A stretch of 36,042 nt of DNA from Formosa algae (lineage in GTDB: Bacteria > Bacteroidota > Bacteroidia > Flavobacteriales > Flavobacteriaceae): positions 1 to 36,042 of the forward strand of contig NZ_LMAK01000022.1 in assembly GCF_001439665.1 (NCBI RefSeq), written 5' to 3'. The notes below the pieces were generated by a model. That model saw only the letters and a list, made by a program, of their open reading frames with translations, had not been told where the DNA came from and searched no databases. Positions within the stretch are counted from its first letter, which is position 1. Each line of letters opens with the position of its first letter. Both the position numbers and the translations under genes were made by a program. Positions 33,665 through 36,042 of this stretch are shown here, piece after piece.

Positions 33665-34876
33665 ATGAATAATACACGATACTTTGGTTTGTTAGGAATT
33701 GTATGTATGTTCTTAATAAGTTGTAATGCTGAGAAAAAGGAAGCAGTAACTGTTGTAAAAACCGAAATACAAACAGACGTTCTGCTAAATCAACATGCGA
33801 CAAAATTAAAAGAAATCTTAAGCACCTTAAAAACAACAGATAGTTTTCCAAGACACATTTTTAAAGGAAAGACCAATTGGGAATTAGTCGGAATAAAGGA
33901 TTGGTGTAGCGGATTTTGGGCAGGCACCTTGTGGTATGCATATGAACAGTCTAAAGATTCTACTCTCTTAAAAGGTGCTAAACAATTTACAGAAGCATTA
34001 GAGTCGCTAGCGTATACACCGCCTAAAAATCACGATCTCGGATTTCAATTGTACTGCAGTTATGGGAATGGTTTCAGATTAACGGGCAACCAAAAGTATA
34101 AACAAATTTTGTTAGATGCAGCTAATAATTTGGTCACCTTATATAATCCAAATGTAGGAAGTATTCATTCTTGGCCATACCGTACAGATTATTCGCATAA
34201 CACGATCATAGATAATATGATGAATTTGGAACTCTTATTTTGGGCCGCTAAAAATGGAGGCGATGCATCGCTTTACGATATGGCTGAGAGTCACGCAGAA
34301 GTCACCATGAAGCATATTGTACGTCCCGATGCGACACTCTATCATGTTGCTGCTTTCAATGATTCAACAGGCGCGTTTATAAAAGGGTATACACATCAAG
34401 GTTATGCAGACGAGTCTATGTGGGCACGAGGACAAGCTTGGGGAATTTATGGTTTTTCGTTTACTTACAAAGAAACAGGGCGTGAGGACTTTTTGAAAAC
34501 GGCTATAAATTTGTCTGATAAGTTTTTAGAACGTTTACCAGAAGATGGTATGCCATATTGGGATTTCGACGATCCAAAAATACCAAATACTCCTAAAGAT
34601 GCTTCGGCAGCAGCTGTTGCAGCATGCGGATTATTAGAATTATCTACTTTAGTTAAAGATTCAGAATTGCAAGTAAAATATAGAACGGCGGCTAAAAAAC
34701 TCATCAATCTATTATCTTCTTCAGCCTATCTCAGCAGATCAACAAATCAAGCGTTATTACTTCATGCAACAGGAAATTATCCTGATGGTTCAGAAATAGA
34801 TGAATCCATAATTTATGCCGACTATTATTATATGGAAGCTTTAATGCGTCTGAAAGCATTAGAAACTAAAGTATAA
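33665..34876 (+). CDS. GH88 unsaturated glucuronyl hydrolase, lipoprotein
   Basis: A 403-residue glycoside hydrolase family 88 enzyme with a lipoprotein signal (lipobox LISC, Cys20). It should hydrolyse the 4,5-unsaturated uronic acid left at the non-reducing end by a polysaccharide lyase. Motifs are KDWCSGFWAGTLWYAYE (78-94), NHDLGFQLYCSYG (122-134, Asp124), IIDNMMNLELLFWAA (181-195, Asp183), GYADESMWARGQAWGIYGF and YADYYYMEALMRL near the end. Asp124 and Asp183 match the two catalytic Asp residues of Bacillus UGL (Asp88 and Asp149). It lies 118 bp after the HTCS gene. The polymer could be ulvan, a glycosaminoglycan or another uronic-acid glycan. Confidence 0.92.
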   Translation: MNNTRYFGLLGIVCMFLISCNAEKKEAVTVVKTEIQTDVLLNQHATKLKEILSTLKTTDSFPRHIFKGKTNWELVGIKDWCSGFWAGTLWYAYEQSKDSTLLKGAKQFTEALESLAYTPPKNHDLGFQLYCSYGNGFRLTGNQKYKQILLDAANNLVTLYNPNVGSIHSWPYRTDYSHNTIIDNMMNLELLFWAAKNGGDASLYDMAESHAEVTMKHIVRPDATLYHVAAFNDSTGAFIKGYTHQGYADESMWARGQAWGIYGFSFTYKETGREDFLKTAINLSDKFLERLPEDGMPYWDFDDPKIPNTPKDASAAAVAACGLLELSTLVKDSELQVKYRTAAKKLINLLSSSAYLSRSTNQALLLHATGNYPDGSEIDESIIYADYYYMEALMRLKALETKV

Positions 34877-35175
34877 CTGGAGTCAAAAATTAATAGTTTT
34901 CATTTTAAGAGTGATAAAACCAAGTTATTTTTAAACAGGATATTGATAAAAAATATCACGATGATTTAATTGCGTTTCGATATAATCAGAGAACTAATTT
35001 TTCTTTCTATGTGTAATTCATTTGTATGATAAAGTTCTCAATGTTTTTATCATTTTAATTTGAATTACCTTTGAAATAGGCGATAATTCATAGGTAATGA
35101 TCTCTATTTTATACGTTTATAAATAGGTTGTGAGTACTTTTAAAAAGTATAATTAACTATTTAAAACTATAAATT
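34877..35175. other. Intergenic region, 299 bp, before the CBM6-T9SS gene
   Basis: No coding signal is seen. It contains a small stem GATATT/AATATC (34939-34957), but no obvious terminator for the GH88 gene. The spacing suggests that the CBM6 gene may have its own promoter. No TAnnTTTG match was found close to the start. Confidence 0.4.
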
Positions 35176-35946
35176 ATGAATCTTAAAAAACTACTTTTTA
35201 AAATTATTTTAAACCCTATCAAAGCACTAAGCTTTGTGTTAATCTTTGCTACGAGTGTAGGTATGTCTGCCCAATGTCCAGCTTCTTATCCTTTTCTCGA
35301 AGCCATAAACGCAGGAGCTTTATCAGCTGATTTGACGATACAGGATAACGATACCGTAGGAAATGTAGAAGATGGCTCTTTTGTTGCTTTTAATTCACTA
35401 GATATTACCTGTGCCGATCAACTTTCTATTTCTGCAGCAGCACCTAGTGAACGTGGATATATTGAGGTACGACTTGGAGGGGCTACAGGAACTATAATTG
35501 GCGAATCTCCTTTAATAAATACTGGAAGCTGGGGTACATTTTCTACGATACTAATAGATATTGATAGTAGTGACGCCACAGGATCAGATACCATTTATTT
35601 TATGTTTAGATTAGCACCAGATGGTGGTTCTAGATATCTATTTAATATAGATGCCTTTCAATTTATAAATACAACACCTTTATCTGTGGATGATGTAGAA
35701 ACTTTTGAGGTGAGTATATATCCTAATCCAGCATCAGATTTACTTTTTATTAATTTAGAAAATAATAGTTTAAATAGTAACAAAACTAAAATCTCTTTAT
35801 ATAACGTAGCTGGTCAAAAAGTGAAAGAAACAGAACTTACAAGTCCTAAAATGGAACTTAATGTATCTAGTTTATCAAGCGGACTTTATATTTTAAATAT
35901 AAAAGATGACACGAAAAGTCTCTCTAAAAGAATTATAAAGCTATAA
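35176..35946 (+). CDS. CBM6-like carbohydrate-binding protein with type IX secretion sorting domain, no enzyme domain
   Basis: A 256-residue secreted protein. The signal peptide ends near GMSAQ (33). Residues about 35-165 form one CBM6-like beta-sandwich: FLEAINAG, DGSFVAFNSLDI, RGYIEVRLGGATGTIIGESPL and SRYLFNIDAFQF are the typical strands. A short linker (TTPLSVDDVE) leads to a type IX secretion C-terminal domain (about 173-256): VSIYPNPASDLLFI, ISLYNVAGQKVKE and SSLSSGLYILNIKD, ending in IIKL. CBM6 modules usually sit on agarases, xylanases or other hydrolases; here no catalytic domain is present. It would be displayed on the cell surface or released and could tether cells or enzymes to a glycan. 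It follows GH88 and is probably in the same locus. Confidence 0.82.
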   Translation: MNLKKLLFKIILNPIKALSFVLIFATSVGMSAQCPASYPFLEAINAGALSADLTIQDNDTVGNVEDGSFVAFNSLDITCADQLSISAAAPSERGYIEVRLGGATGTIIGESPLINTGSWGTFSTILIDIDSSDATGSDTIYFMFRLAPDGGSRYLFNIDAFQFINTTPLSVDDVETFEVSIYPNPASDLLFINLENNSLNSNKTKISLYNVAGQKVKETELTSPKMELNVSSLSSGLYILNIKDDTKSLSKRIIKL

Positions 35947-35975
35947 AACCTTACGCTTTTAGTGTAAGTGGTTTT
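35945..35975 (+). terminator. Possible terminator after the CBM6-T9SS gene
   Basis: AAAACCTTAC pairs with GTAAG-TG-GTTTT with a small bulge, around a 9-nt loop, and is followed by TTTTAAT. It begins at the stop codon of the gene. The stem is imperfect. Confidence 0.45.
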
Positions 35976-36042
35976 AATAAATTGAACATAAATTGAAATT
36001 TAGGCAGGTGAAAAATGGCTTAAATAGCAGTATATAATACAC

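Noticed and set aside
1-36042. CRISPR arrays, tRNA or rRNA genes, prophage or integrase genes
   Set aside because: No regularly spaced repeats, no tRNA-like cloverleaf sequences, no rRNA core sequences and no mobile-element proteins were seen in the window.

Overview
The window looks like a chromosomal segment of a marine, polysaccharide-degrading member of the Flavobacteriaceae (Bacteroidota). The DNA is AT-rich. Starts are A-rich with little Shine-Dalgarno sequence. Several proteins have Bacteroidota-specific architectures: a hybrid two-component regulator with beta-propeller repeats, a type IX secretion sorting domain, an outer-membrane beta-barrel with a carboxypeptidase-regulatory head, and DUF547 proteins. 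I cannot name the genus from sequence alone. No rRNA, tRNA, CRISPR array, transposase or phage gene was seen.

Region A (1-4528) is the end of a beta-glucan (probably laminarin) utilisation locus: a 5'-truncated GH30 glucanase, a GH3 beta-glucosidase lipoprotein and a sugar-porter MFS permease, closed by a hairpin terminator. Together they would trim side branches, hydrolyse oligosaccharides to glucose and import it. Region B (4882-13746) is mixed: a stand-alone outer-membrane beta-barrel protein, an SdiA-regulated-like lipoprotein, two DUF547 paralogues around an MtnK-like kinase, a fusion of two glutaredoxin-like domains to a thioredoxin reductase, remnants of two small genes, and a DoxX-like membrane protein. 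Region C (13765-14445) holds a homologue of LipL32, the major surface lipoprotein of Leptospira, here with an ordinary signal peptide and no lipobox.

Region D (14684-23150) is a deoxy-sugar catabolic module: AldA-type lactaldehyde dehydrogenase, an AraC regulator, and divergently a RhaD-type aldolase, L-fucose isomerase, an FGGY kinase and FucO-type lactaldehyde reductase. It encodes isomerisation, phosphorylation and cleavage of a 6-deoxyhexose to dihydroxyacetone phosphate and L-lactaldehyde, which is then oxidised to lactate or reduced to 1,2-propanediol. The isomerase is fucose-type but the aldolase is rhamnulose-1-phosphate-type. A structured 246-bp gap separates the first two genes from the last two.

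Region E (23171-28712) is all on the minus strand: a DUF6263-like lipoprotein, an esterase lipoprotein, a cupredoxin-like protein with a degraded copper site, an AhpD-like protein, a possible 52-residue Cys/His-containing small protein, an AraC regulator, a DoxX protein and a small PH-domain membrane protein. Region F (29380-window end) appears to begin a second polysaccharide locus: a 1388-residue hybrid two-component regulator, a GH88 unsaturated glucuronyl hydrolase and a small CBM6 protein with a type IX sorting domain but no catalytic domain. GH88 points to a lyase-cleaved uronic-acid polysaccharide such as ulvan or a glycosaminoglycan. The degradative core would lie beyond the window.

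The best leads are the LipL32 homologue, the Grx-Grx-TrxR fusion with an eroded NADPH motif, the fucose/rhamnose hybrid pathway with its hairpin-rich spacer, the AldA variant lacking the usual cofactor-ribose residues, the stand-alone CBM6-T9SS protein and the 52-residue small ORF.
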